A DNA stretch of 64,000 nt from an uncultured Parvularculaceae bacterium (GCA_947259375.1 CAMYLZ010000009.1:62001-126000), one strand, 5' to 3'; positions 35,980 to 45,368 are shown, counted from the first letter of the stretch. The notes: generated from the letters alone by a model not told the origin. Numbers and translations are program-made.

Positions 35980-36996
35980 TTATTCCGCGCTGGGCGCGCC
36001 GGTGGCGAACATTTCCGGCGTAAAGTCAAAATTGAGGGACTGCGCACCGCCGATCTCGATACGCCGAAATGAAGCCTCTTCAAGGCTCTGGTCCGTGCAG
36101 GAAAGATCATCAGCGGCGTTGAACATGACGGTATTGACGCAAAAAGCCTTTTCGCCGCCGGTCAGTTGAAAGTCGCCGCCGGGCGTTTCCATAACGCCGT
36201 ATACGTAATAATGATCCTTTTCGAGCGCGCCCTTGAGGATTTTTGCGCAGTCGCCGGGTTCGAGTTTCCACCAGCCTTTGGATCGATAACTCTCGCCTTC
36301 ATTTTGCTCGGCGACGGCGCTCCAGACCGGGTTGTCGGTCTTGTTGCAATGGAAAAGGCCGAGCTTGGCCTCGCGGCCATTGGCGTCCTCGATCAGCGCG
36401 TCAATGACTTCGTCGTCAATCGAATAACCGTCTGAAAGCCCTTTCGAGCGCCGATAATTGGCAAGCGCGCGCTGGGTGGTGCGCCCCATGGCGCCGTCGA
36501 CCCGTCCGGCGTCAATGTCGATATCGCTGAGCAGGCGCTGTACGCCCGCGACTTCCGCGGAATAGACCGTATAGGTGCTCGCCTCTGTAAAGTCGGTCTG
36601 CCAGGCGCCGCCTGCGGCTTCGGTAACCTCGACATTGAAAAACTTGCGCTGTCGCAACGGGTCGTCACGGCAGACATCCTGATTGCGCAGGTTAAAAAAG
36701 CCATTGTTTTCAACGCACAAAGCTGTATCGCCCGACCAGGTGCGCAATGGTCCCTTGTGACCGGGAATTGCTTCGGCAAAGACAAAATAGCGTCCGGGCT
36801 TGGCCTGTTCGGTCAGCACCACCTTGCATTGGCCGGGGCGCAGGCGCCACCAGCCGCGCGTCGCCAGGCGGTCGCCATCCACATAACCGATGGCGGCGGA
36901 CAGTGCGTAGCTCGATTTGTTGCAGAAACTGTATTTTGCGTCAGCCGCGCCGGCGCCGCAGACGAAAAGCAGGAGAGAGACTATGATAAGACGCAT
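35980..36996 (-). CDS. Exported protein with two DUF1036 domains around a PG-binding-like core
   Basis: 338 residues from the ATG at 36996. Signal peptide 1-20 (GAADA-K). First DUF1036 domain (about 21-125): FCNKSSYALSAAIGY, TRGWWRLRPGQCKVVL. A middle section (about 150-215) resembles a peptidoglycan-binding repeat: VQRLLSDIDIDAGRVDGAMG, then RTTQRALANYRRSKGL. Second DUF1036 domain (about 222-325): FHCNKTDNPVWSAVAEQ, SKGWWKLEPGDCAKIL. Paired Cys residues suggest disulfides. DUF1036 proteins are periplasmic and of unknown role. The gene starts only 30 bases from the divergent priA start, leaving little promoter space. Confidence 0.85.
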   Translation of the reverse strand: MRLIIVSLLLFVCGAGAADAKYSFCNKSSYALSAAIGYVDGDRLATRGWWRLRPGQCKVVLTEQAKPGRYFVFAEAIPGHKGPLRTWSGDTALCVENNGFFNLRNQDVCRDDPLRQRKFFNVEVTEAAGGAWQTDFTEASTYTVYSAEVAGVQRLLSDIDIDAGRVDGAMGRTTQRALANYRRSKGLSDGYSIDDEVIDALIEDANGREAKLGLFHCNKTDNPVWSAVAEQNEGESYRSKGWWKLEPGDCAKILKGALEKDHYYVYGVMETPGGDFQLTGGEKAFCVNTVMFNAADDLSCTDQSLEEASFRRIEIGGAQSLNFDFTPEMFATGAPSAE

Positions 36997-37026
36997 TGCG
37001 CTTCGCCCGGATTGCACTACCGATGG

Positions 37027-39276
37027 ATGGCGGTAATTCACCCGAAACTGGAGCAAGGATCAAGCGCGCGCGTGACGAATATCGACCGAGGCATTTTTGA
37101 AGGAGGCGCACAGGGCGCCGCCGCCACTGTCAGCGTCCTGTTTCCGCTGCCCTTGCCGAAGGCGTATGACTATTTGAGCCCCGGGGCCCTCGCGCCGGGG
37201 ACTTTTGTGCGCGCGCCGCTCGGCCCGCGCGAGGCGGTGGGCGTCGTCTGGCCGTCGCCGCCGGATGGCGCGTCGCCTGAAAAGCTGAAGCCCCTTGCAG
37301 AGGTCATCAATGCCCCGCCCTTGTCGCCGGCGGTCGTGGATTTCATCCAGTGGACGGCGGATTACACGATGTTTCCGCTGGGCGCGATCCTGCGCATGGT
37401 GTTGCGGGCCAATGACGCGCTGGAGACCCCGCGCATGCAAACGGCGTTTGTCGCGGCCGGCGCGGCGCCGTCCAGAATGACGCCGCAGCGCAAGGCGGTG
37501 CTTGATATTGCCGATGACCGCCCGCAAACGGCGGCTGCGCTTGCCGCGGCGGCCGGCGTCAGCGATGCGGTGGTGCGGGGCCTTGCCGATGCCGGCGCGC
37601 TTCGTCGGGTGGAAATCGATCCGGACCCGCCTTTTGCGCCGCCCGACCTTGACCGGCCGGGGCGCGATTTGACCGATGACCAGGCATTTGCGGCGGACGA
37701 AATCGCCGCCCTGATCGCTCGTCGCGCACATAAAGCGATCCTCATCGACGGCGTCACCGGTTCCGGCAAGACGGAAGTTTATTTCGAAGCGGCGGCCGCG
37801 GCGCTGCGCCAGGATCCGGCCGGCCAGGCGTTGATCCTGCTGCCGGAAATCGCCTTGACCTTGCCCTTTCTCGCCCGCGTCGAGGAGCGGTTCGGCGCGC
37901 CGCCTGCGCCCTGGCATTCGGAGCTGACGGCTGCGCAACGCCGGCGCACCTGGCGGCGGGTCGCCGAAGGTCAGGCGCGGCTGGTGGTGGGGGCCCGTTC
38001 GGCATTGTTCCTGCCCTTTGCCGATCTCAAGCTCATCATCGTCGATGAAGAACATGACAACGCCTATAAGCAGGAAGAAGGCGTCATCTATCATGCGCGC
38101 GATCTCGCCGTGGCGCGGGGTGCGCGCGGCGGCTTTCCGGTCGTGCTCGCCTCGGCGACGCCGTCGCTCGAAACCGTCGTCAATGTCGATGAGGGCCGAT
38201 ATGAGGCGGTGGGGCTTTCGTCGCGATTTGCCGATGCGGCGCTGCCGGATATCGAGCTTGTCGATATGCGCGAGGATGCGGCCGAAGCCGGCAAGTGGCT
38301 CTCGCCGAAGCTCGTCGCCGCGATCAATGAAAAACTTGTTCTACGCGAGCAGTCCTTGCTGTTCTTGAACCGCCGCGGTTACGCGCCGCTGACCTTGTGC
38401 CGGCGCTGCGGTCACAAGATGACGGCGCCGGGCTCGGACACCATGCTGGTCGAGCATCGCTTTGAGCAGCGCCTCGTGTGCCATCACACCGGCTTTTCCA
38501 TGCCGAAACCCTCCGCATGCCCCCAATGCAATGCGGTCGATTCCCTGACGCCATGCGGGCCGGGGGTGGAGCGGGTCGCCGAAGAAGCGCGCGAACGTTG
38601 GCCCGAGGCGCGCATCGCCGTCCTTTCCTCCGACACCGCGCCGGGCCCGCGCAGCATGCGCGAGGTGCTCGACGCCATGAAAAACGGCGCGGTCGATATT
38701 CTGATCGCGACGCAAGTTGCGGCGAAGGGCCATCATTTTCCGAATCTGACGCTGGTCGGCGTCGTTGACGCCGATCTCGGCCTTGCAGGCGGCGATCTGC
38801 GCGCCGCGGAGCGCACTTACCAGCTCTTGAGTCAGGTGACGGGTCGCGCCGGCCGCGCGGAAAAGCCGGGGCGCGCCCTCCTTCAGACCTATCAGCCGCG
38901 CGCGGCGGTGTTGGAGGCGCTGGCTTCCGGCGATCGCGATGCGTTTCTGGCGGCCGAAGCGGAAGGGCGCAAGACGCTCGGTTTTCCGCCTTACGGGCGG
39001 CTCGCCGCCGTCACCTTGAAATCGCGCGACGAGGCGGCGCTGGAAGCGAGCGCGCGCGCCATGCGGGCTTTGGCGCCCAATGCCGACGGGGTGGAGATAT
39101 TGGGCCCGGCGCGAACGCCAATTTATCGCCTGCGCGGCGTCGCGCGCCAGCGCATGCTGGTCAAGGCGCGGCGCAATGTGAACCTGCAGGCGTTTCTCGC
39201 CGATTGGCTGGCGCGGGTGAAAAAATCCTCCGCAGTGCGCATCACGGTCGACATCAATCCGTACAATTTCCTTTAG
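37027..39276 (+). CDS. priA: Primosomal replication protein N' (PriA helicase)
   Basis: 749 residues. Restarts stalled forks by loading the replicative helicase. The 3'-DNA-binding domain begins VSVLFPLPLPKAYDYLSPGA. Helicase core: Walker A GVTGSGKTEVY, DEEH in IIVDEEHDNAYKQE, ASATPSLE, and LLSQVTGRAGRAEKPG. The zinc region has CRRCGH, CHHTG (second Cys replaced by His), CPQC and PCG. Start is uncertain: ATG 37027 is used, and a GTG at 37072 would leave more room for divergent promoters. The last 56 bases, including the stop, recur with four differences at 40476-40531. Confidence 0.94.
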   Translation: MAVIHPKLEQGSSARVTNIDRGIFEGGAQGAAATVSVLFPLPLPKAYDYLSPGALAPGTFVRAPLGPREAVGVVWPSPPDGASPEKLKPLAEVINAPPLSPAVVDFIQWTADYTMFPLGAILRMVLRANDALETPRMQTAFVAAGAAPSRMTPQRKAVLDIADDRPQTAAALAAAAGVSDAVVRGLADAGALRRVEIDPDPPFAPPDLDRPGRDLTDDQAFAADEIAALIARRAHKAILIDGVTGSGKTEVYFEAAAAALRQDPAGQALILLPEIALTLPFLARVEERFGAPPAPWHSELTAAQRRRTWRRVAEGQARLVVGARSALFLPFADLKLIIVDEEHDNAYKQEEGVIYHARDLAVARGARGGFPVVLASATPSLETVVNVDEGRYEAVGLSSRFADAALPDIELVDMREDAAEAGKWLSPKLVAAINEKLVLREQSLLFLNRRGYAPLTLCRRCGHKMTAPGSDTMLVEHRFEQRLVCHHTGFSMPKPSACPQCNAVDSLTPCGPGVERVAEEARERWPEARIAVLSSDTAPGPRSMREVLDAMKNGAVDILIATQVAAKGHHFPNLTLVGVVDADLGLAGGDLRAAERTYQLLSQVTGRAGRAEKPGRALLQTYQPRAAVLEALASGDRDAFLAAEAEGRKTLGFPPYGRLAAVTLKSRDEAALEASARAMRALAPNADGVEILGPARTPIYRLRGVARQRMLVKARRNVNLQAFLADWLARVKKSSAVRITVDINPYNFL

Positions 39277-39278
39277 CG
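39223..39278 (+). repeat. priA 3'-end repeat, copy 1 (functional gene)
   Basis: Covers the last codons (encoding SSAVRITVDINPYNFL) and stop of priA. It matches 40476-40531 at 52 of 56 bases in the same orientation. Confidence 0.9.
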
Positions 39279-39281
39279 CCT

Positions 39282-40295
39282 TCAGCCGACTATGAATCGG
39301 CGCGTAAAACGTATCAGCGGGCGTTCAACCCAAAGATATACCCCGTGGCTGACGAAGATGCAGGCTGCGATCAACGCCAAAACCAGAGCGAGCCCCAGTG
39401 AGTCATTAAACTTAAGCACACGGCCAGCCGCAATTGTTATTGGTGGAACCAAAACTGCGTGAGCCAAATATAGGGAATAGGAACTATCACCCAGCGGGTT
39501 GAGCCGCTTGAGGAATTTTTTCGGCGTAGATTGTCTTTCCGAAAACACCAATCCTGCGACCATTAAAGCGCTAGGCACGCCGAAGCTGATTACTGTCGGT
39601 AATGCGTCATGCCCAGCGATGGCTGTTGCGATAAGGCCCAAACCGCCGGCGCCAAGCAGCAGCCGCGGTACCCAATTAGGAATCGATTCAGCCGAGCGAG
39701 CGACGACGGCAATCCATGCACCCATAACAAACTCAAGCAAGAGCGAGTTTGTTGCGATATCCAAAAAAGGGTTCTCAATCGAAACAACCACGCCCGCCAA
39801 GCCCGTAAACAGCACCGAAAATGCAATCAAAGCTGTCGCTTGTCGCATCATCAAAAAGAATGCGAAGACTCCGTAGAAAAACAATTCAAAGCTTAATGTC
39901 CAACCAACGAAAATCAGCTTGGAAGAATGACCGGGCAAAAGCATGGCGCCGCCAATCACCTCTCCAACGGTATGGAGATTGATATTGGCGAACATGTCCA
40001 GGAGGATGATGTTAATGGCGGCAAGGGCCCAATAGATTGGGAATATCCGTACGAATCGACGCTTTAGAAACGCGCTAATGTTCGAGGCGCGCCCAAATCG
40101 GTTGTGGTTGGTCCAAACGATTATGAAACCGCTGATAACGAAGAATATATGTACGCCGGATGCGCCGAAGGAAGCGACATGCATGAAGCGCTCGCCTAAT
40201 GTGTGAACGTTCAGGTCTACGAAATGCGCGGCGTGATGCGTCACGACAAGCGCAGCTGCGGCGAATCTCAGAAATTGAATTGAATATAGGACCAT
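39282..40295 (-). CDS. Acyltransferase 3 family membrane protein (OafA/ExoZ type)
   Basis: 337 residues from the ATG at 40295 (an upstream TTG is rejected). About ten transmembrane helices. Family motifs: SIQFLRFAAAALVVTHHAAHF (the His after the first helix is catalytic), FFVISGFIIV, RRFVRIFPIYWA and SYSLYLAHAVLV. These enzymes acylate sugars of O-antigen, exopolysaccharide or other glycans. The gene is visibly richer in A and T than its neighbours. It lies between two diverged copies of the priA tail, which marks it as a probable acquisition. Its stop is six bases from the priA stop. Confidence 0.92.
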   Translation of the reverse strand: MVLYSIQFLRFAAAALVVTHHAAHFVDLNVHTLGERFMHVASFGASGVHIFFVISGFIIVWTNHNRFGRASNISAFLKRRFVRIFPIYWALAAINIILLDMFANINLHTVGEVIGGAMLLPGHSSKLIFVGWTLSFELFFYGVFAFFLMMRQATALIAFSVLFTGLAGVVVSIENPFLDIATNSLLLEFVMGAWIAVVARSAESIPNWVPRLLLGAGGLGLIATAIAGHDALPTVISFGVPSALMVAGLVFSERQSTPKKFLKRLNPLGDSSYSLYLAHAVLVPPITIAAGRVLKFNDSLGLALVLALIAACIFVSHGVYLWVERPLIRFTRRFIVG

Positions 40296-40629
40296 GTGTG
40301 TCAATGCCAGGCAATTACGTCAAAATTTATTATGCTTCTTCTCTTTTAAAATCAGTAAATACTTTCATGGGCTATTGTTAGTCTGTGTGTCATTTGAATG
40401 GGTGCTGCGTCAGGCTCAATGAAAATGATGTCGTGCATCGCGCTATGGATGCGGAAGAAACGGCCTTAAGTGCATAAATCCTCCGCGGTGCGCGTTACGG
40501 TCGACATCAATCCGTACAACTTCCTTTAGCGTCAACGGATTAGGGCGTTACCGAATTGTCATTACGTAACGCTTCGTTAACCGATTAACCGTCTAACAAG
40601 GAAAGCCTTTTACGGGGGCCTGTGAGCCG
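40296..40629. other. Intergenic region with a priA-tail relic
   Basis: 334 bases. The first part (to about 40440) is AT-rich, like the acyltransferase gene, and should contain its promoter. At 40476-40531 lies a second copy of the priA 3' end. After it comes GCGTTACCG and a TAACGCTTCGTTAACC stretch leading to the lipid A deacylase gene. Confidence 0.7.
40476..40531 (+). repeat. priA 3'-end repeat, copy 2 (relic)
   Basis: Encodes SSAVRVTVDINPYNFL and TAG in frame with itself but is not attached to a priA body. Three of the four differences from copy 1 are third-position changes and one converts Ile to Val, the pattern of divergence between homologous alleles. Confidence 0.88.
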
Positions 40630-41184
40630 ATGCGTCATGTTGTTCTGTGTTTGAGTTTCGCCCTTTGTGCGGCCGGAAGCGCCGCCGCACAAGGCCCGAT
40701 CGATGAAGTGCGCGCGGGCGTTTATGCGCAAAGCTGTTGCGGTCCGGGCACCAGCAAAGAGCAGGGCGCCGCGTTCAACACAGAAGTGCTTTTCTCATCG
40801 CCGCGATTTTTGTCCGTACTCGGCGCGCCGCGCCCGTTGATCGGCGCGACGCTGGCGAGCGATCCCGACGCCACCAACCAGGCTTATGCGGGTTTGGAAT
40901 GGCGGCTTGATCTTGCTTCGCGCTGGTTCGTCGCAGCGAGCGTCGGCGGCGCGATCCATGACGGCGAGACCGACGATTTCGATCCGGTTGCGGATGCGGG
41001 CCGCGTCGACAGCACGGTGTTTTTCGGCTGCCGTGCGCATTTCCGCCTTGCCGGCGATGCCGGTTATCGCGTCACCCGGCGCATCAGCACGTCGGTGCAT
41101 TGGAACCACATTTCCAATGCCGGGCTGTGCCGCGAAAATGAAGGCCTAGACCAGCTTGGCGCGCGCGTCGGCGTGCGGTTTTAG
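40630..41184 (+). CDS. pagL: Lipid A 3-O-deacylase (PagL) family outer-membrane protein
   Basis: 184 residues. A signal peptide (1-20, AAA-Q) is followed by an eight-strand barrel pattern with alternating hydrophobic residues. The family signature at the C-terminus is SVHWNHISNAGLCRENEG, giving catalytic His160 and Ser162, and the chain ends GARVGVRF with the terminal Phe of outer-membrane barrels. PagL removes the 3-linked acyl chain from lipid A, lowering endotoxicity. Cysteines in SCCGP and GLC could form disulfides. It is transcribed alone, downstream of the inserted acyltransferase. The family call is good; the substrate is from family knowledge. Confidence 0.87.
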   Translation: MRHVVLCLSFALCAAGSAAAQGPIDEVRAGVYAQSCCGPGTSKEQGAAFNTEVLFSSPRFLSVLGAPRPLIGATLASDPDATNQAYAGLEWRLDLASRWFVAASVGGAIHDGETDDFDPVADAGRVDSTVFFGCRAHFRLAGDAGYRVTRRISTSVHWNHISNAGLCRENEGLDQLGARVGVRF

Positions 41185-41208
41185 GCTGGCTTCATTCTTC
41201 GGCTCGCG

Positions 41209-43233
41209 TCACTGCGCTGCTGTGCTGGCCCCCTGGCCGCCGCCGTCGCCAATATGCCGGTCGATGAAAGCGATCGACGCGCCAAGCATGCGCAGCCGCG
41301 TCGGGCCGTCGGAGAGCCAGTGATCTTCGCCCTCGAGCTCCATGAAAATGACGGGTTTTCCCGCCTCGCGCAGCGCATCGCGCATGCGCTTGGCATGGCT
41401 GATGGGCACCACAATGTCATCCTTGCCGTGCAGTAATAGCACCGCCGCTTTCACCTTATGCGCATTGGCGACCGGCGACACGCTCATGATCTTTTTGCGC
41501 TCACGGCCGAGATCGCCGATCCGCCGCTCCCAATAGGCAAGCGAATATTCGCCGCTGCGTCTTTTGTGCGAGAGGATGTGTACGAGGTCGGCGACGCCGT
41601 TGACGCTGACCGCGCATTTGTAGAGATCCGGCGTCAGCGTGGCGCCGGCGAGGGCGGCATAACCGCCGTAACTGGCGCCGACGATACAAATGCGACCACG
41701 GTCAGCTATGCCGCCGGCGACGAGCTTTTCGACGCCGGCCGTGACGTCGCTCTGCATCTTGCGGCCCCATTCGCCAAAACCGGCGGCGCGAAAAGAAAAT
41801 CCGTACCCGTCAGAGCCGCGGAAATTAGGCTGATAGACGAGGTAACCGCGTGACGCATAAAACGCCGCCCACCAGTCGAATTCCATGCTGTCGCGCCCTT
41901 CCGGGCCGCCATGCGGCAGAACGATCAGCGGCAGATTTTGCTTTTCGCGCCCGGCGGGCACAGTCAGATATCCGCGAATGATCAGCCCGTCTTCCGCCTG
42001 CACGTCAAATCGTTCACGGATAGCGACGCCAGCGGTTTTGTCATCATACGCCGTGCCGAGCAGGCTTACGGATTTGGCGTTATCATCATAAAGATAAAAC
42101 TCCGGCGACCGGTCGCGGTAAGCTGCGCGGATGATGGCGGCCGATCCGTCCGCGGTTTCCGATCTTAGCGTGATCGCTGCGGCGGGCAGCGCCGCTGACA
42201 AGGCTTCAAACAGGCTGCGGCGCCGGTCGTCGAAGAAAACGTTGCGTTGAAAATCATCAATGTAATTTGCGCCGATGACGCGGCCGGTATTCGGATCGTA
42301 AATGGTGTAATTGACGTCGTAAGTAGCGCTCTGGAATAGCGGCGTTGAGATCGCGCCATTGGCAAGGTCATATTCGAATACGCTGAGTTTGTCCGAACCG
42401 TTATAGGAGCGCGCAACTGGGCGCAGCGGCGACTTGCCGGCGCCGGCGATGGTTATTTTAACGCCTTCGCCAGGCGGTTCGCGATAGCGGGCGACCTCCT
42501 TATAACGCGAGCTGTCCGGCTGGCGTTTGTAGATGACTCGCTCTTCTTTGGTGTTGTCGAAATCAACCCGTCCGACGACATTTGCGTCTTCGTCGATGAT
42601 CCAGTCGATAGTCTCAGGTTCTCCTTTCTCGAAAAGGCGCTCACGGCCGGTATAAAGATCCGCCAGGTAAAGATTGTACCCGCGTCTGGCGCCTGATCTG
42701 GAAGGATCGAATTGCGCGATCAGCACATGGCGCGGGTCGTCTGGCATGCTGTGGAACAAGGCCCCGGCGCCGATGATCAGGTTGAAAGCGTCGGAGCCGT
42801 TCATCATCTGAACGATCGAGCCGTCATGACGGTCGATTGAAAAATACTGACCAAATTCATACTTCTTCTTACCGGCGTTGGTCGTTAGCTCGATTGTCTT
42901 GGTGGCGCGCATCAGGAGTTTTTCATGATTGCCCCAGACGATATCGCGCGGCCGCGACTCGCCCAGCTCAACCGCTACCGGCGCGCCCTCGCCTACAAGG
43001 TCGTAAAACACGATCAGCGTTTTGCCGTCTCCGGCTTGCACCATGGCGACGCTGGCGCCGTCGGGTGAAATTTCCGCATCGCTGATAAACGGCAGCTCCC
43101 CGAACAAGCTTGCCGGCAATTCCTGCGCCGCGGCTGCGCTTCCGGCCCATAAACCACCGGCAAGCAGGCTGATGCGTAAAAGAACGCGCAAAGCCGATGC
43201 GCGCACGCCAAGCGCTCGAATTGTATAATTCAT
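41209..43233 (-). CDS. S9 family (prolyl oligopeptidase-type) exported peptidase, copy 1
   Basis: 674 residues from the ATG at 43233. Signal peptide 1-36 (AAA-QELP). An N-terminal beta-propeller (about 45-400) is followed by an alpha/beta-hydrolase domain. Catalytic triad: Ser in VGASYGGYAALAG, Asp in LLHGKDDIVVP, His in EGEDHWLS. The oxyanion region LPLIVLPHGGPEGRDSMEFD and WWAAFYASRGYLVYQPNFRG are typical of acylaminoacyl-peptidase/DPP-like S9C enzymes. It lies 110 bases downstream of a close paralogue of identical length, so this is a tandem duplication. Likely periplasmic peptide degradation. Confidence 0.93.
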   Translation of the reverse strand: MNYTIRALGVRASALRVLLRISLLAGGLWAGSAAAAQELPASLFGELPFISDAEISPDGASVAMVQAGDGKTLIVFYDLVGEGAPVAVELGESRPRDIVWGNHEKLLMRATKTIELTTNAGKKKYEFGQYFSIDRHDGSIVQMMNGSDAFNLIIGAGALFHSMPDDPRHVLIAQFDPSRSGARRGYNLYLADLYTGRERLFEKGEPETIDWIIDEDANVVGRVDFDNTKEERVIYKRQPDSSRYKEVARYREPPGEGVKITIAGAGKSPLRPVARSYNGSDKLSVFEYDLANGAISTPLFQSATYDVNYTIYDPNTGRVIGANYIDDFQRNVFFDDRRRSLFEALSAALPAAAITLRSETADGSAAIIRAAYRDRSPEFYLYDDNAKSVSLLGTAYDDKTAGVAIRERFDVQAEDGLIIRGYLTVPAGREKQNLPLIVLPHGGPEGRDSMEFDWWAAFYASRGYLVYQPNFRGSDGYGFSFRAAGFGEWGRKMQSDVTAGVEKLVAGGIADRGRICIVGASYGGYAALAGATLTPDLYKCAVSVNGVADLVHILSHKRRSGEYSLAYWERRIGDLGRERKKIMSVSPVANAHKVKAAVLLLHGKDDIVVPISHAKRMRDALREAGKPVIFMELEGEDHWLSDGPTRLRMLGASIAFIDRHIGDGGGQGASTAAQ

Positions 43234-43343
43234 GACTGCCCCGTCTTTTGGTAAAACGAAGCATAATAGAATATTATGCATCATTGAAGATCAAAAATGC
43301 GGGGCTGTGAAAATACAGTTACGCGGGTTTTTCCAGGTGCATT

Positions 43344-45368
43344 TTATTGCGCGGCGTTGGCCGGCGCTGTGGCTGGTCCTCCGCCAATATGTTGATCAAT
43401 GAAGGCGATGGACCGGCGCAGCATTTCGGTGCGCATGTCGCCGGTTGACAGCCAGTGGTCCTCGTTTTTCATCTCCACGAACTCGAAGTCTTTTCCGGCT
43501 TCGTTGAGCGCCCGGCGCATGCGTTCGGCCTGGGCGTAGGGGACCACCGTGTCGGCCGTGCCGTGAATGATCATCAGCGGGGGGCGAATATGCTGCGCCT
43601 GGTGCAATGGCGAGACCGCTTCAATTTCGGCCATGTCCCTGAAACGGCTGCCGATCCGCCGTTCCCAATAGGCGACGGAAAATTCGCTTTGCTCCGCTTC
43701 CGCGCCGAGCATGGAGACGAGGTCCGTCACGCCATTGACGCTGACGGCGCAGCTGAAAAGGTCAGGCGTCAGCGTTGCCCCGGCGAGCGCGGCATAACCG
43801 CCATAGCTGGCGCCGACAATGCACATGCGTTGCGGATCGGCGACGCCTTCGGCAATCAGTTTTCCAACGCCTTCGGTGATGTCGTCCTGCATCCTGCGGC
43901 CCCATTCGCCATAACCGCTCGATCGAAACCGATAGCCATAACCATCAGAGCCGCGGAAATTGGGCTGATACACCACATAGCCGCGCTGGGCGTAAAACGC
44001 CGCCCACCAATCAAAGGCGAGCGTGTCGCGCGCTTCAGGGCCGCCATGCGGCATGACGATCATCGGCAGGTTCTCGCGCCCGCCGCGCGGAAAGGTGACA
44101 TAGCCGGGGATCATCACCCCGTCGGAGGCGATATAGTCATAGGCGGTGCGTTCAACTTTCGGCGCGGCGTCGATTTGCGGATAGGTCGAGCCCAGCGCGG
44201 ACAGCTCGCCCGCTGTCTTGTCATAGAGGAAATATTTCGATGGCGCGTCAGCGTAATTTGCGCGCACGACGGCCATTCGGCGATCTCGCGACATGGACAG
44301 GATGGCGAGGCTTTTGGCGTTCAGCGCGGACGATAATGCTGAATGGAGATTTTCGAACGTCTTGTCGAAATAAACCCTCTCAGGAAAATGCTTCGTATAC
44401 GCAACGCCTATGATGCGCGACGTCGCCGGATCGCGCAGAAGCCGGTCAACGTCATATGCGTCCGAGTAAAAGACAGGCGCGCCAATCGCGCCGGTCGCCG
44501 CGTCCAGGCGATAGACGCCGAGCGTATCGCGGCCGTGATAGCCGAAAGCATACAGGACGCTGTCATCATCCGACATGGCGAAGGAATATGGCGCCGTCGC
44601 GCCTTTGGGCTGGTCGAATTCGGCGATCGTCGTCACTTTGCGAACGCCCTCTATGCGCCGCAAAAGGCGTTTTCCCTTGTCTTCGTCATAATCGATGCGA
44701 AACGCCGGCGCGCCATTGCTGTCGACGATATAGTCGGCCGTTTGTGTTGTCCCGGCGACGATCTTCTTCTCGCGGCCATTGCGCAAATTGACCTTGTAGA
44801 TCGACCAGCCGCGCCGATAGAGGTCGTCATTATCCTGAATATTCGACATGCGCATGGCGCCGCTGAACGTATCGTTCAGATTGGCGATCAGCGCGTGCTC
44901 GGGATCGTCAGGGAGCGTGTGCAGCAAGTCGCCAGCCGTCGTCGTCGCGCCGAACACGCCGTCGCCAGTGAACAGATATTGCATATGCTCGCCGTCTTTC
45001 GAGATCGACAGATATCGCCAGACTTCCCAGTTCTGGAGGCCGGCCGTCGTGTCGACGCGGTCGGTGACGGATACGAGCAGCAGGAGATATTCATTGCCGG
45101 CCCAGGTGATGTCCCGGGCTTTCAGCTTGCCAAGACTCGCTAAGCTGGGTTTGCCGCCGTCAAGCGGATAGATGCCGACGATCGTGACGCCGTCGACATT
45201 TTCCAGAAGCGCGAGTGTTTTCCCGTCCGGCGACAGCTCCGCCGCATCAATCGAAGGCAGCGCGCCATAAGCGGCCGGATCGGCCTGCGCATCCGCGTTT
45301 GTCGGGATGGAAACAAGGATAACGCAAATAAACAGGCTGGCCCATGCCAGCATATTCTGGTGTCTCAT
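43344..45368 (-). CDS. S9 family (prolyl oligopeptidase-type) exported peptidase, copy 2
   Basis: 674 residues, the same length as its downstream paralogue. Signal peptide 1-27 (ADA-QADP). Propeller about 35-400, then a hydrolase domain with Ser in VGASYGGYAALAG, Asp in IIHGTADTVVPYAQA and His in NEDHWLSTGD. The hydrolase halves of the two paralogues are nearly identical in motif regions (WWAAFYAQRGYVVYQPNFRG; TLTPDLFSCAVSVNGVTDLV), while the propellers differ more. That pattern suggests duplication followed by a change in substrate access. It is divergent from atpH; the first gene of the pair. Confidence 0.93.
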   Translation of the reverse strand: MRHQNMLAWASLFICVILVSIPTNADAQADPAAYGALPSIDAAELSPDGKTLALLENVDGVTIVGIYPLDGGKPSLASLGKLKARDITWAGNEYLLLLVSVTDRVDTTAGLQNWEVWRYLSISKDGEHMQYLFTGDGVFGATTTAGDLLHTLPDDPEHALIANLNDTFSGAMRMSNIQDNDDLYRRGWSIYKVNLRNGREKKIVAGTTQTADYIVDSNGAPAFRIDYDEDKGKRLLRRIEGVRKVTTIAEFDQPKGATAPYSFAMSDDDSVLYAFGYHGRDTLGVYRLDAATGAIGAPVFYSDAYDVDRLLRDPATSRIIGVAYTKHFPERVYFDKTFENLHSALSSALNAKSLAILSMSRDRRMAVVRANYADAPSKYFLYDKTAGELSALGSTYPQIDAAPKVERTAYDYIASDGVMIPGYVTFPRGGRENLPMIVMPHGGPEARDTLAFDWWAAFYAQRGYVVYQPNFRGSDGYGYRFRSSGYGEWGRRMQDDITEGVGKLIAEGVADPQRMCIVGASYGGYAALAGATLTPDLFSCAVSVNGVTDLVSMLGAEAEQSEFSVAYWERRIGSRFRDMAEIEAVSPLHQAQHIRPPLMIIHGTADTVVPYAQAERMRRALNEAGKDFEFVEMKNEDHWLSTGDMRTEMLRRSIAFIDQHIGGGPATAPANAAQ

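Noticed and set aside
36757-37026. N-terminal extension of priA.
   Set aside because: The frame is open by chance across the start of the divergent DUF1036 gene; PriA homology begins near 37120.
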